From NCBI RefSeq assembly GCF_900101625.1, contig NZ_FMYZ01000002.1, forward strand, positions 248,001-312,000: a stretch of DNA of 64,000 nt. Reading direction: 5' to 3'. This document shows, piece by piece, positions 17,110 through 25,417 of the stretch. Made by a program: the position numbers and the translations under genes. The number at the start of each line of letters is the position of its first letter. The stretch's first letter is position 1. This stretch comes from Cupriavidus sp. YR651 (GTDB taxonomy: Bacteria > Pseudomonadota > Gammaproteobacteria > Burkholderiales > Burkholderiaceae). The notes under the pieces are model-generated. The model saw only the letters and a program-made list of their open reading frames with translations. It was not told the DNA's origin and did no database searches.

Positions 17110-18009
17110 ATGAACTTCCACGTGCGTGCCCCATCGACGATGTCCTTGCTATGCCTGGAAGCGAGCGCGCGCCTGCTTTCCTTTACGGCGGCAGCCAAGG
17201 AGCTCCGGCTCACACAGGGCGCGGTGAGCCGGCAAATTCAGACACTGGAAGATCGACTCGGCGTCAGGCTGTTCACTCGCCGACGCGACGCATTGGTATT
17301 GACCGACGCCGGCCGCTACTACCTGGGCGAGATCGCCCCGCTGCTGCAAAGGCTCGAGCGAGCCACGGCCAACGTGATGGCCCTCAAGGGACGAGGGGGG
17401 ACCCTTTCGCTGTCGGTCGGCGCATCGGTCGGCACATACTGGCTGATTCCACGCCTGCCCGGCTTCACGAGAGACCATGGTGAAATCACGCTGAATCTCG
17501 GCACGCGTGTAGGCCCGGTGGATTTCCGCACCACGGCCGTGGATGCGTCGCTGGAGTTCGGCGATGGCCAGCGCGAGGGGCTGCACAATGAATTCGTGCT
17601 GCCATTGATTCTCTCGCCCTACGCGGCGCCTGAATGGATTGGCAAGCACGGAAAGACGATCGACGCACGTACGCCTCGATCATCGCTGATTCACCACCAG
17701 ACCTTGCCTGATGCGTGGGATGAGTGGTTCGCGCTCGAAGGCATCGATGGCGAAGCCGGTCGGGAAGGCCCCCGATACGAGATCATGTCGATGGCGCTGA
17801 ACGCTTCGGTCGCCGGCATGGGCGTTGCATTGCTGCCGCCCTACATGGCGGACGACATGGTTGCACTGGGGCGATTGAAACGCCTTTCTCGTCGAAGGTG
17901 GCGCTACGCAAAGGGCTACTACCTCGTATATCCAGACGAGTCCGCACAGTTGCAATCGCTGCAGGTCTTCAGGCAGTGGCTGAAGGACCAGGCAACGGAG
18001 AGTACATAG
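17110..18009 (+). CDS. LysR-family transcriptional regulator (GcvA-like)
   Basis: The 299-residue protein has a typical N-terminal winged helix-turn-helix (residues about 12-70: SFTAAAKELRLTQGAVSRQI, LEDRLGVRLFTRRRDALVLT) and a periplasmic-binding-like effector domain from about residue 95. The effector half resembles the GcvA group (NASVAGMGVALLPPYMADD). It is divergent from the bug-asparaginase-deacylase operon and so probably its activator. A terminator identical to that of ssb follows 15 nt after the stop. Confidence 0.93.
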   Translation: MNFHVRAPSTMSLLCLEASARLLSFTAAAKELRLTQGAVSRQIQTLEDRLGVRLFTRRRDALVLTDAGRYYLGEIAPLLQRLERATANVMALKGRGGTLSLSVGASVGTYWLIPRLPGFTRDHGEITLNLGTRVGPVDFRTTAVDASLEFGDGQREGLHNEFVLPLILSPYAAPEWIGKHGKTIDARTPRSSLIHHQTLPDAWDEWFALEGIDGEAGREGPRYEIMSMALNASVAGMGVALLPPYMADDMVALGRLKRLSRRRWRYAKGYYLVYPDESAQLQSLQVFRQWLKDQATEST

Positions 18010-18020
18010 TTGCACCGCAT

Positions 18021-18051
18021 GAAGAACCCCGCCTTTGCGCGGGGTTTTTTC
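18021..18051. repeat. 31-nt direct repeat, right copy
   Basis: Identical over 31 nt to 13268-13298, the ssb terminator unit. It follows the LysR gene and precedes the convergent IclR gene. The distance between copies is about 4.75 kb and spans exactly the deacylase-asparaginase-bug-lysR group. Confidence 0.9.
18025..18050 (+). terminator. Rho-independent terminator after lysR
   Basis: AACCCCGC (18025-18032), loop CTTTGC, GCGGGGTT (18039-18046) and T run to 18050: the same hairpin as the ssb terminator. It separates the convergent lysR and IclR genes. Confidence 0.95.
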
Positions 18052-18075
18052 ATTTAAGTTCGACGACCTTTAAAA

Positions 18076-18924
18076 CTAAGCTGGCGCGCCGAATCGCCAT
18101 GACAGCCGCTGCGCGGCCTGGCGGACCACCGTGGCGGTATCGCTGCCGGTGTCGCTGTCGAAGCTGCCGCTGCTGCCCATCACCGCAATCACGACGGCGA
18201 GTGCGCCCGTGTGGTCGAAGACCGGTGCGGCCAGCGTATCGATGCCGGGCACGGGCCGGCTCACGGCGTTGTCGATGCCGGCCTCGCGCACGCCTCGCAA
18301 CCGCTCCGCATAGTGCGCCTGCAGCGTGCCGTCCGCGGACAGCACCGTGTCAGGCGCCACGCCCGCCATGCGGATGGCATCCTGCGCCAGCGCGCCGGCC
18401 AGGACGTCGGCCGACAGATGCGCTGCCACGGTTCGGCCGATTGCCGTGTTCACCATCGACAGCACGGTGCCCACACGCAGGCTGACGTGCTGCGGACGCG
18501 CCGATTCCTCCAGGCGGATCACGGTGGGCCCGAGCGGGCCATGCACCGCCATCGCCACGGACAACCCGGTGGCATGCGCCAATGCGATGACCTCGGGTTC
18601 CGCCTCGCGGGTGGGGGAGAGCCGCTGCAGCGCGATGAGTCCCAGTTCCAGGCCCAGCGGCCCCGCCAGGAAGTCCCCGGACGCATCGCGCGACAGCAAG
18701 CCGATCTTCTGCAGGCTCACCAGGTGCGGGAACGCCTTGGCTGGCACCATGCCCGCGGCGCGCGCCAGCTCTCCCAGGGGTAACGGGCGGCCCGCCGCGA
18801 CCAGCGCGGCGAGCAACTGCCCAGTGTTGTCGAGCGACTGGATGCCGCGCTGGGGTTTGCCGCTGTCGGCCAGCGTGTTGTCCGCGATGTCGCTCATGTC
18901 AGTGATGTCGGTGATGGCCGTCAT
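18076..18924 (-). CDS. IclR-family transcriptional regulator (downstream copy)
   Basis: The 282-residue protein has an N-terminal helix-turn-helix (from QRGIQSLDNTGQLLAALVAA, with LPLGELARAAGMVPAKAFPH) and a C-terminal IclR effector domain (SVAMAVHGPLGPTVIRL, VGTVLSMVNTAIGRTVAAHL). Its ATG overlaps the stop of the upstream IclR gene by 4 nt (ATGA), so the two are coupled. The first 20 residues contain a short Asp/Ile/Thr repeat from D-I-T-D/D-I-A-D motifs. It probably helps control the divergent MBL/FAD-monooxygenase cluster. Confidence 0.9.
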   Translation of the reverse strand: MTAITDITDMSDIADNTLADSGKPQRGIQSLDNTGQLLAALVAAGRPLPLGELARAAGMVPAKAFPHLVSLQKIGLLSRDASGDFLAGPLGLELGLIALQRLSPTREAEPEVIALAHATGLSVAMAVHGPLGPTVIRLEESARPQHVSLRVGTVLSMVNTAIGRTVAAHLSADVLAGALAQDAIRMAGVAPDTVLSADGTLQAHYAERLRGVREAGIDNAVSRPVPGIDTLAAPVFDHTGALAVVIAVMGSSGSFDSDTGSDTATVVRQAAQRLSWRFGAPA

Positions 18925-19724
18925 GCGTGGGTGTCCGCGTGCGCAAAGACATCGGCGATGTCGTCCAGCGCGGCGCGCAGGGCTCGGGCGACTGGTCCCG
19001 CCCAGTCCACATCGATCGCACCCGTCGATCCGATCGCCGTCAGGATCAGCCGCAACGCGCCCGCATCGTCGAGTAACGGCATTGCCAGGCTGCTGACCGC
19101 TGGGCTCGGCGAATCGATGCTGCGTTCCATGCCACGCTCGCGGATGGCGGCAAGGGCCTCCTGGAACGCCGGCAGGCCGGGGACATTCGTCGTGGCCTGC
19201 TGGCGCGTCCAGATCGACTGCCAGTGCGCCGCCGGCTGGAAGGCGCAGTAGGTCCGCCCGGTAGCCGTCGCTGCCAGCGCCATCACCGTGCCCACGTGCA
19301 GGTTCACGTGCAAGGGGCTGCCGGCGTGCGCGAAATGGACGATGGTCGGGCCCTGCGGCGTGGGCAGGCTGATCGCCACGCTGTGCCCGATCTCGGCCGC
19401 CAGTGCCTGCGTGCGCGGAACGGCGGCGCGATAGGCCGGATCATGATCGAGGTGCAGCATGCCGAGCCGCAGCGCGAGCGGGCCGGGCTCGTAGTGGCCA
19501 TCGATATGGTCGCGCTTGATCAGGCCAAGCCGGGTCAGGCTCACCAGGTAGGTATGGGCCTGGGCCGGGGCGATCTGCGCGGCGGCGGCCAGGTCCGCCA
19601 GCGCCATCGGACGGCGTGCGTCGGCCAGCGCACGCAGCACACGGCCGCCGACCTCCACGCTCTGGATGCCGCGCTGTGTCTTGTCGCCGGTCTCGGAAGA
19701 CCCCGTGCCCGCGTTTCTTGCCAT
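18921..19724 (-). CDS. IclR-family transcriptional regulator (upstream copy)
   Basis: The 267-residue protein shares the layout and the QRGIQS entry motif with its downstream neighbour, so the pair looks like an old tandem duplication. The helix-turn-helix spans about residues 20-80 (MALADLAAAAQIAPAQAHTY) and the effector domain follows (GHSVAISLPTPQGPTIVHFA, HVGTVMALAATATGRTYCAF). IclR proteins commonly bind aromatic or keto-acid ligands and regulate divergent catabolic operons. A 12-bp inverted repeat lies between this gene and the MBL gene. Confidence 0.9.
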   Translation of the reverse strand: MARNAGTGSSETGDKTQRGIQSVEVGGRVLRALADARRPMALADLAAAAQIAPAQAHTYLVSLTRLGLIKRDHIDGHYEPGPLALRLGMLHLDHDPAYRAAVPRTQALAAEIGHSVAISLPTPQGPTIVHFAHAGSPLHVNLHVGTVMALAATATGRTYCAFQPAAHWQSIWTRQQATTNVPGLPAFQEALAAIRERGMERSIDSPSPAVSSLAMPLLDDAGALRLILTAIGSTGAIDVDWAGPVARALRAALDDIADVFAHADTHA

Positions 19725-20087
19725 GCGTGTGTGCCTTGCCCGACCAGGCGTTGAAAGCCCAGATATTAAAGGAAGCGACGCCGCGTGCCCCCGGCCCTCC
19801 TGACTTGCGGCGCTGGGGTTTTCCCGGAGTCCGCCACGGTGGAAAGCGTCTTCGCGGAATATTAGTCATTGGCAACTGTATTTGTCATTGACTAATAACG
19901 ACTGACTTCCTAAGATTCCCTTACCCCGACATCCGGTGCAGTCCAGAAAAACGAACGGGGCGAGACAACGCCACAAAAGCCAGCTGCTGTCCGTGACCAC
20001 TGAGTCTCGACCGCAAACCATGCAGGCCGTGCCAGCCGTCCCGCCTCGACCCCATCCAACGATTCGAACATCTCATACGAGGCAGAC
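19725..20087. other. Divergent promoter region between IclR pair and MBL/monooxygenase cluster
   Basis: This 363-nt region holds no supported gene. It carries the strong inverted repeat at 19860-19897 and is visibly AT-richer around 19855-19920 than its surroundings. It must hold promoters for both directions. Confidence 0.6.
19860..19897. promoter_or_regulatory. 12-bp inverted repeat, candidate IclR operator
   Basis: TATTAGTCATTG (19860-19871) and CATTGACTAATA (19886-19897) are inverted copies matching at 11 of 12 positions around a 14-nt centre. The inner ATTAGTCA/TGACTAAT arms are perfect. The site lies about 190 nt before the MBL start and 135 nt before the IclR start. It is the most prominent palindrome in this divergent region. 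Confidence 0.65.
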
Positions 20088-21047
20088 ATGGCAAAAGCCT
20101 TCGCGTCCCAGGCCGATCTGGAAGCCAAGCAGATCACGTTCACCCAGCTTTCCGAAAACGCCTACGCCTACACGGCCGAGGGCGATCCCAATTCCGGCGT
20201 GATCATCGGCGACGACGGCGTGATGATCGTCGACACCACCGCCACGCCTGCCATGGCGCAGGACCTGATCGCCAGGATCCGCGCGGTGACCGACAAGCCC
20301 ATCAAGTATGTCGTGCTGTCTCACTACCACGCGGTGCGCGTGCTGGGCGCGTCGGCTTATTTTGCCGAGGGTGCGCAGCAGGTGATCGCCAGCCGCGGCA
20401 CCTACGAGATGATCGTGGAGCGTGGCGAGGCCGACATGAAGTCCGAGATCGAACGCTTTCCGCGCCTGTTCGCCGGCGTGGAGACCGTGCCGGGGCTGAC
20501 ATGGCCGACGCTGGTGTTCGACAAGGAGATCACGCTGTTCATGGGCAAGCTGGAGGTCCGCATCGCGCATCTGGGCGCCGGCCACACCAAGGGCGACACC
20601 GTGGTCTGGCTGCCGCAGCAGAAGGTGTTGTTCTCCGGCGATCTGGTCGAGTACGACGCTGCCTGCTATTGCGGCGACGCGCAGCTCGAACAATGGCCGG
20701 CCACGCTCGACGCGCTGGCGGCGCTGCAGCCCGAAAAGCTGGTCCCCGGCCGAGGCCCGGCGCTGACCACGCCCGAGGACGTATCGCGGGGCCTGGCCTA
20801 CACCAAGGATTTCGTCTCCACGCTGTTCCAGGCCGGCAAGGATGCCGTGGCCGACCGGATGGACCTGAAGGCCGCGATGGCGCACGCGCGCAAGTCGATG
20901 GATCCGAAATTTGGCCAGGTGTTCATCTACGAACACTGCCTGCCGTTCGATGTCTCGCGCGCCTTCGACGAGGCCGCCGGCATCACGCATCCGCGCATCT
21001 GGACGGCCCAGCGCGACCAGGAGATGTGGGCGGCGCTGCAGGACTGA
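20088..21047 (+). CDS. MBL-fold metallo-hydrolase, atypical metal motif
   Basis: The 319-residue protein has the metallo-beta-lactamase fold: DDGVMIVDTTATPAMAQDLI, LSHYHAVRVLGAS, LGAGHTKGDTVVWL (His166) and LFSGDLVEYDA (Asp185). The usual HxHxDH zinc motif here reads HYHAVR (His79, His81), so the Asp and third His are replaced by Val83 and Arg84. Zn2 binding should therefore be changed or lost. It is the first gene of a run with a FAD monooxygenase, DUF2783 and an MFS carrier, suggesting hydrolysis of a ring-cleavage or ester intermediate. The substrate is unknown. Confidence 0.85.
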   Translation: MAKAFASQADLEAKQITFTQLSENAYAYTAEGDPNSGVIIGDDGVMIVDTTATPAMAQDLIARIRAVTDKPIKYVVLSHYHAVRVLGASAYFAEGAQQVIASRGTYEMIVERGEADMKSEIERFPRLFAGVETVPGLTWPTLVFDKEITLFMGKLEVRIAHLGAGHTKGDTVVWLPQQKVLFSGDLVEYDAACYCGDAQLEQWPATLDALAALQPEKLVPGRGPALTTPEDVSRGLAYTKDFVSTLFQAGKDAVADRMDLKAAMAHARKSMDPKFGQVFIYEHCLPFDVSRAFDEAAGITHPRIWTAQRDQEMWAALQD

Positions 21048-21108
21048 CGCCGACCCGACACCCAGCACAGAACTTGCCGCCAAGGCAGTGGACGGAGACA
21101 ACCGCATC

Positions 21109-22863
21109 ATGAGCAGTACCGCAGTCGATATCGATTATCAGCGCCAGACGTATGACTACGTGCCGTGCGCCGAACAGCGCCCCGGGCAGGCCGCCGGGGC
21201 CGCGCATCCCGTGATCGTCGTGGGTGCCGGCCCGGTCGGGCTGGCCACGGCCATCGACCTGGCCCGGAATGGCGTGCCCGTGGTGCTCGTCGATGACGAC
21301 TGCACGCTGTCCACCGGGTCGCGCGCCATCTGCTTCGCCAAGCGCACGCTCGACATCTTCGACCGCCTGGGCTGTGGCGACCGCATGGTGGACAAGGGCG
21401 TGCGCTGGCACCTCGGCAAGGTCTTTCTGCGCGACCGGCAGGTCTATGCGTTCGACCTGCTGCCGGAAGATGGCCACCATCGCCCGGCGTTCATCAACCT
21501 GCAGCAGTACTACGTGGAGGGCTACCTGCTGGATCGGGCCCGCACGCTGCCGAATATCGAGATTCGCTGGAAGAGCCGGGTGGCCGGCATCGAGATGCGG
21601 GATGACCACGTGGCGCTGACCGTGGAAACGCCTGATGGCAGCTACACGCTGTGCGGCCGATATGTGGTGGCCGCCGATGGCTCGCGCAGTCCGCTGCGCA
21701 AGATGATGGGGCTGGAGACCCACGGTCATACATTCCGCGACCGCTTCCTGATCGCCGACGTGAAGATGGAAGCGCCGTTCCCGGCCGAGCGCTGGTTCTG
21801 GTTCGATCCGCCGTTTCATCCGAACCAGTCGGTGCTGCTGCATCGCCAGCCGGACAACGTGTGGCGCATCGACTTCCAGCTGGGCTGGGATGCCGACCCG
21901 GTGCTGGAGAAAACGCCCGAGCGCGTGATTCCCCGCGTGCAGGCGCTGCTGGGCCCCGACGCGAAATTCGAACTGGAATGGGTCAGCGTCTACACGTTCG
22001 CGTGCACGCGCATGGACAGCTTCCGTCATGGCCGCGTGCTGTTCGCCGGCGACGCCGCACACGGGGTCTCGCCCTTCGGCGCACGCGGCGCCAACAGCGG
22101 CGTGCAGGATGCCGAGAACCTGGCGTGGAAGCTGGCCTACGTGCTGCAAGACAAGGCGCCGGACAGCCTGCTCGACACCTATGCCAGCGAGCGCGAATAC
22201 GCCGCCGACGAGAACATCCGCAACTCCACGCGATCGACTGACTTCATCACACCCAAGAGCGCGGTCAGCAAGATCTTCCGCGACGCCGTGCTGACGCTGG
22301 CACGCGATCACGCGTTCGCGCGCCAGCTGGTCAACAGCGGCCGGCTGTCGGTGCCGGCGGTACTGCACGGATCGACGCTGAACACGGCGGACACCGACGG
22401 CTTTGCCGGGGCGATGGTGCCCGGTGCCGCATGCGTCGATGCGCCGGTCGCCGGGCCGCAGGGCCAGCAATGGCTGTTGCCTCAACTTGGCGATGCGTTT
22501 GTCGCGCTGATCTTTGGCGCGCCTGCGGGGCTCGACATGGCGTGCCGTGAAGCGCTGATGCGGCTGCAACAGGACGCCGTGCCGCTGCGGCTGGTGTTCG
22601 TCACCGATGCCGGCATGGCCGCGTCGGCCGAAGCGTGGCCCGGTGCGATGGTGGTTCGCGATGCCGAGGGACTGGCGGCAAAGCGCTATGACGCACGCCC
22701 CGGCACCTGCTATCTGGTGCGTCCCGACCAACACGTATGCGCCCGCTGGCGTGCCGTGGATGCCGCGCGCATTGCCGAAGCGCTCGCGCAGGCCACCGGT
22801 CGCGCGTCGGCGCAACCATCCACCGCACGGGCGCCCGCGACGCGAGCGCCCGTGCTCGCCTGA
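21109..22863 (+). CDS. FAD-dependent oxidoreductase, aromatic-ring monooxygenase type (MhpA/PheA-like)
   Basis: The 584-residue flavoprotein belongs to the group A aromatic hydroxylases. It has the Rossmann motif VIVVGAGPVGLATAIDLARN (GAGPVG at 39-44), the DG motif region (VVAADGSRSPLRKMMGL) and the second FAD motif GDAAHGVSPFGARGANSG (Asp315). A C-terminal thioredoxin-like domain follows from about residue 430. Such enzymes hydroxylate phenols or related rings with NAD(P)H and O2. The ATG at 21109 has GGAG upstream; the MBL gene ends 61 nt before. Substrate unknown; a transported aromatic acid is likely. Confidence 0.88.
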   Translation: MSSTAVDIDYQRQTYDYVPCAEQRPGQAAGAAHPVIVVGAGPVGLATAIDLARNGVPVVLVDDDCTLSTGSRAICFAKRTLDIFDRLGCGDRMVDKGVRWHLGKVFLRDRQVYAFDLLPEDGHHRPAFINLQQYYVEGYLLDRARTLPNIEIRWKSRVAGIEMRDDHVALTVETPDGSYTLCGRYVVAADGSRSPLRKMMGLETHGHTFRDRFLIADVKMEAPFPAERWFWFDPPFHPNQSVLLHRQPDNVWRIDFQLGWDADPVLEKTPERVIPRVQALLGPDAKFELEWVSVYTFACTRMDSFRHGRVLFAGDAAHGVSPFGARGANSGVQDAENLAWKLAYVLQDKAPDSLLDTYASEREYAADENIRNSTRSTDFITPKSAVSKIFRDAVLTLARDHAFARQLVNSGRLSVPAVLHGSTLNTADTDGFAGAMVPGAACVDAPVAGPQGQQWLLPQLGDAFVALIFGAPAGLDMACREALMRLQQDAVPLRLVFVTDAGMAASAEAWPGAMVVRDAEGLAAKRYDARPGTCYLVRPDQHVCARWRAVDAARIAEALAQATGRASAQPSTARAPATRAPVLA

Positions 22864-22899
22864 TCCATCGGGTACGACGCAAGAGAAGGAGACAAGCCG

Positions 22900-23127
22900 A
22901 TGGCCCTCAACACCACCCCCAACCTGGCTCGCCCCGACGATTTCTACGAGGCGCTGATCGACATGCACCGTGATCTCGACGATGCCGAAAGCCAGGCCGT
23001 CAATGCGCGCCTGATCCTGCTGCTGGCCAACCACATCGGCGACCACGAGACGCTGGTGCAGGCGATGGTACTGGCGCGGGACGCCGCAACGGTGCCCGCT
23101 GCAGCACCGTTGCCAACGCCGGCCTAG
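22900..23127 (+). CDS. DUF2783 domain protein
   Basis: This 75-residue acidic protein (LARPDDFYEALIDMHRDLDD, NARLILLLANHIGDHETLVQ) matches what I know of DUF2783, a small helical family found next to FAD monooxygenases. It begins 36 nt after the monooxygenase stop, with AGAAGGAGA upstream of its ATG. It has no signal peptide or membrane segment. A role as an accessory or small subunit of the monooxygenase is inferred from position only. Confidence 0.8.
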   Translation: MALNTTPNLARPDDFYEALIDMHRDLDDAESQAVNARLILLLANHIGDHETLVQAMVLARDAATVPAAAPLPTPA

Positions 23128-23341
23128 CCGCTGGCCAATCCGGCGCGTGATGGCGTCGTGATCGCTGCATGATGGAAGGCGCGATCCGCTGACGCGATCC
23201 GCCGCTGCCGGACTTCCGCCGGCAAGTGCCGCCGGCACCTACCGCTTCATCCGCTTTATCCGCTTCATTCCCTGACAGGGACGCGACAGACGTCCCGGGG
23301 CCGCGTTTTGCCCGCGCGCCCCGCATTACCGGAGACAACGC

Positions 23342-24703
23342 ATGAATACCCCGAGCCTGGGCGCCGCCGCGCCCGTGGGCAATGCCCCCTTCTTGCCCGA
23401 AACCCGCGCGCTGGCCTCGCACGAGGAGGACGCGCTGTATCGCAAGGTCTGGCTGCGCATCATCCCGTTCCTGTTCATCTGCTACGTGGTGTCGTTCCTG
23501 GATCGCATCAACATCGGCTTTGCCCAGCTGCAGATGAAGCAGGACCTCGGCTTCAGCGACGCGATGTACGGCCTCGGCGCCGCAGTGTTCTACGTTGGCT
23601 ACGTGCTGTGCGAGGTGCCGAGCAACATGCTGCTGGCGCGCTTTGGCGCGCGCCGCACGTTCACACGGATCATGCTGCTGTGGGGCGCGGCATCGGTCGG
23701 GATGATGATGGTGTCGCAGCCCTCGCACTTCTACGCGCTGCGCTTTCTGCTCGGGGTGTTCGAGGCGGGCTTCTTCCCGGGCATCGTCCTGTACCTGACC
23801 TACTGGTTCCCGGCGCGGCGCCGTGCTTCGGTGATGGCCATCTTCTTTGCCGGCGTGGCGGTGGCGGGTGTGCTGGGCGGACTGGTGTCGGGCTGGATCA
23901 TGCGCGACATGGCCGGCGTCATGGGCCTGCATGGCTGGCAATGGATGTTCGCGATCGAAGGCGCGCCAGCGGTGCTGCTGGGCCTGGTCGCCGCGACGTG
24001 CCTGGTCGACGGGCCCCGCCAGGCGCGCTGGCTGTCGAAGGACGAGCAGGACTTCCTCGTGGCGCAGCACGCGGCCGAAGCGAAGGGCGGTGGCGCCCAC
24101 GCGCATTCCGTCGCCGCGCTGGCGCAGGCGCTGCGCAATCCGCGCGTCTATCTGTTCGCCTTCATCTACTTTGCGCTGACCTGTGGATCGCTGACGCTGT
24201 CGTTCTGGATGCCGTTGATGATCCGCGACTTCGGCATCCGCGACGTCATGGCGATCAGCCTCTACTCGGTGATCCCCAACGCCATCGGCGCCGTGGGACT
24301 GATCTGGATTGCACGCCGGTCCGACCGGCGCGGCGAACGGCACGGCCATTTCCTGTTCTGCACGGCTGGCGGCGCGCTGGCGCTGGCGGCGCTGACCCTG
24401 CATGTGCCGAGCCTGGGCATCTCGCTGGCGATCCTCTCGGTGGCCGCCGTGCTGATCTTTGCCGCGCTGCCGATCTTCTGGGCGCTGCCGCCGAGCCATC
24501 TGCCCGCGCAGACGGCCGCCACCGGCATCGCGTTCATCTCGAGCATCGGCATCACCAGCGGCATCGTCAGCCCGTGGGTGATCGGCCAGATCAAGACGCA
24601 CACGGGCAGCATGGACAACGCGCTCTATCTGCTGGCGGGCCTGCTGCTGGCCAGCGGCGTGGCGATGTGGAAGGGCGTGCCGCGTCAAACTACGGCCGGA
24701 TAA
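23342..24703 (+). CDS. MFS transporter, ACS family (organic anion/aromatic acid uptake type)
   Basis: The 453-residue protein has 12 membrane helices and the hallmarks of anion:cation symporters: the N-terminal YRKVWLRIIPFLFICYVVSF with FLDRINIGFAQLQM, and GVFEAGFFPGIVLYLTYWFP in helix 4-5. It carries an acidic Glu-rich N-terminus. Substrates in this group include 4-hydroxybenzoate-like and phthalate-like acids, which fits uptake for the upstream monooxygenase. It starts 214 nt after the DUF2783 gene, with GGAG before the ATG. Confidence 0.88.
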   Translation: MNTPSLGAAAPVGNAPFLPETRALASHEEDALYRKVWLRIIPFLFICYVVSFLDRINIGFAQLQMKQDLGFSDAMYGLGAAVFYVGYVLCEVPSNMLLARFGARRTFTRIMLLWGAASVGMMMVSQPSHFYALRFLLGVFEAGFFPGIVLYLTYWFPARRRASVMAIFFAGVAVAGVLGGLVSGWIMRDMAGVMGLHGWQWMFAIEGAPAVLLGLVAATCLVDGPRQARWLSKDEQDFLVAQHAAEAKGGGAHAHSVAALAQALRNPRVYLFAFIYFALTCGSLTLSFWMPLMIRDFGIRDVMAISLYSVIPNAIGAVGLIWIARRSDRRGERHGHFLFCTAGGALALAALTLHVPSLGISLAILSVAAVLIFAALPIFWALPPSHLPAQTAATGIAFISSIGITSGIVSPWVIGQIKTHTGSMDNALYLLAGLLLASGVAMWKGVPRQTTAG

Positions 24704-24768
24704 GCCCCCCGCACGGCCGGGACGGCGCTACCATGGCGGCATCCTTATACCGAGGAAAGGAGTCCGTC

Positions 24769-25137
24769 ATGTCGAGCCGTCGCCTTGCCGCAGTGAAATG
24801 CCGTGCCGCCGTACTCCTTGCGCTGGGCGCCAGTGCGCCCGGCTTCGCCCAGACGCCGCCGTCTGGTGAAGCAGCGATCGACAGCGCGATCAGCGATGCG
24901 GTCAAGGAAGGCAGTTCGCCGTATCGCCCGACGCCGCGCCCGTCGGGGCCGCCCCAGGATCCCCAGCTGGAAGAGTGCAAGCAACTGCTCGCGCAGATCA
25001 ACGAAACCCCGAAGCGCAGTTACCGGCCGTCAGACGCCCCGGTGGAAAACAGCCAGGGCAACGACGTGCTGGCGGTGGAGCGCGATCGCACGCGCCGCCA
25101 GTTGCAGCGCACGTTCAACGAGAAGTGCGGGCGCTAG
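24769..25137 (+). CDS. Small secreted hypothetical protein
   Basis: The 122-residue protein has a clear Sec signal peptide (MSSRRLAAVKCRAAVLLALG, cleavage likely after GFA). The mature part is proline- and charge-rich (SPYRPTPRPSGPPQDPQLEE) and contains two cysteines spaced far apart (in EECKQLL and at the C-terminal EKCGR), which could form a disulphide. I do not recognise the family. AAAGGAG lies 6 nt before the ATG. It follows the MFS gene by 65 nt and may be transcribed with it. Confidence 0.75.
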   Translation: MSSRRLAAVKCRAAVLLALGASAPGFAQTPPSGEAAIDSAISDAVKEGSSPYRPTPRPSGPPQDPQLEECKQLLAQINETPKRSYRPSDAPVENSQGNDVLAVERDRTRRQLQRTFNEKCGR

Positions 25138-25169
25138 CCACCCTCCGCACGTTCCCCGCCAGTCATTCG

Positions 25170-25198
25170 TCCGGGCACTCCTGACAGGAGCACCCGGA
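25170..25198. repeat. Symmetric hairpin 3' of the small secreted protein gene
   Basis: TCCGGG-CA-CTCCT-GAC-AGGAG-CA-CCCGGA forms two stacked perfect stems (6 and 5 bp) with a symmetric internal loop and a 3-nt loop. C-rich rather than T-rich sequence follows, so it is not a standard intrinsic terminator. It may stabilise the upstream mRNA end. Confidence 0.55.
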
Positions 25199-25302
25199 CC
25201 CCCTCTCGCGGTACAAAAGCTTCTTGCACCGCAACATCCCCTTCATAACCGCGGGCGCCCCAATACCGGGCGCTGCCGCCCCATTTCCGTGAGAAATACA
25301 TT

Positions 25303-25329
25303 TGTTTCATGGTAATCCATGATGGAACA
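25303..25329. promoter_or_regulatory. Inverted repeat upstream of the solute-binding protein gene, candidate RpiR site
   Basis: TGTTTC (25303-25308) and GGAACA (25324-25329) flank a perfect inner palindrome TCATGG-TAAT-CCATGA (25307-25322). The outer half-sites and their spacing (15 nt) resemble the TGTTTC-N16-GAAACA palindrome at 27331-27366 beside the RpiR gene. It lies about 90 nt before the ATG at 25418. Confidence 0.5.
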
Positions 25330-25417
25330 GTTGTTGCTCAATGCCTAGCATTGCAACACCTCACGCATTCGAGGTCGCCTTGTCGCCTCGCGTGCTCGCC
25401 AACCAGGAGTGTTTTCC

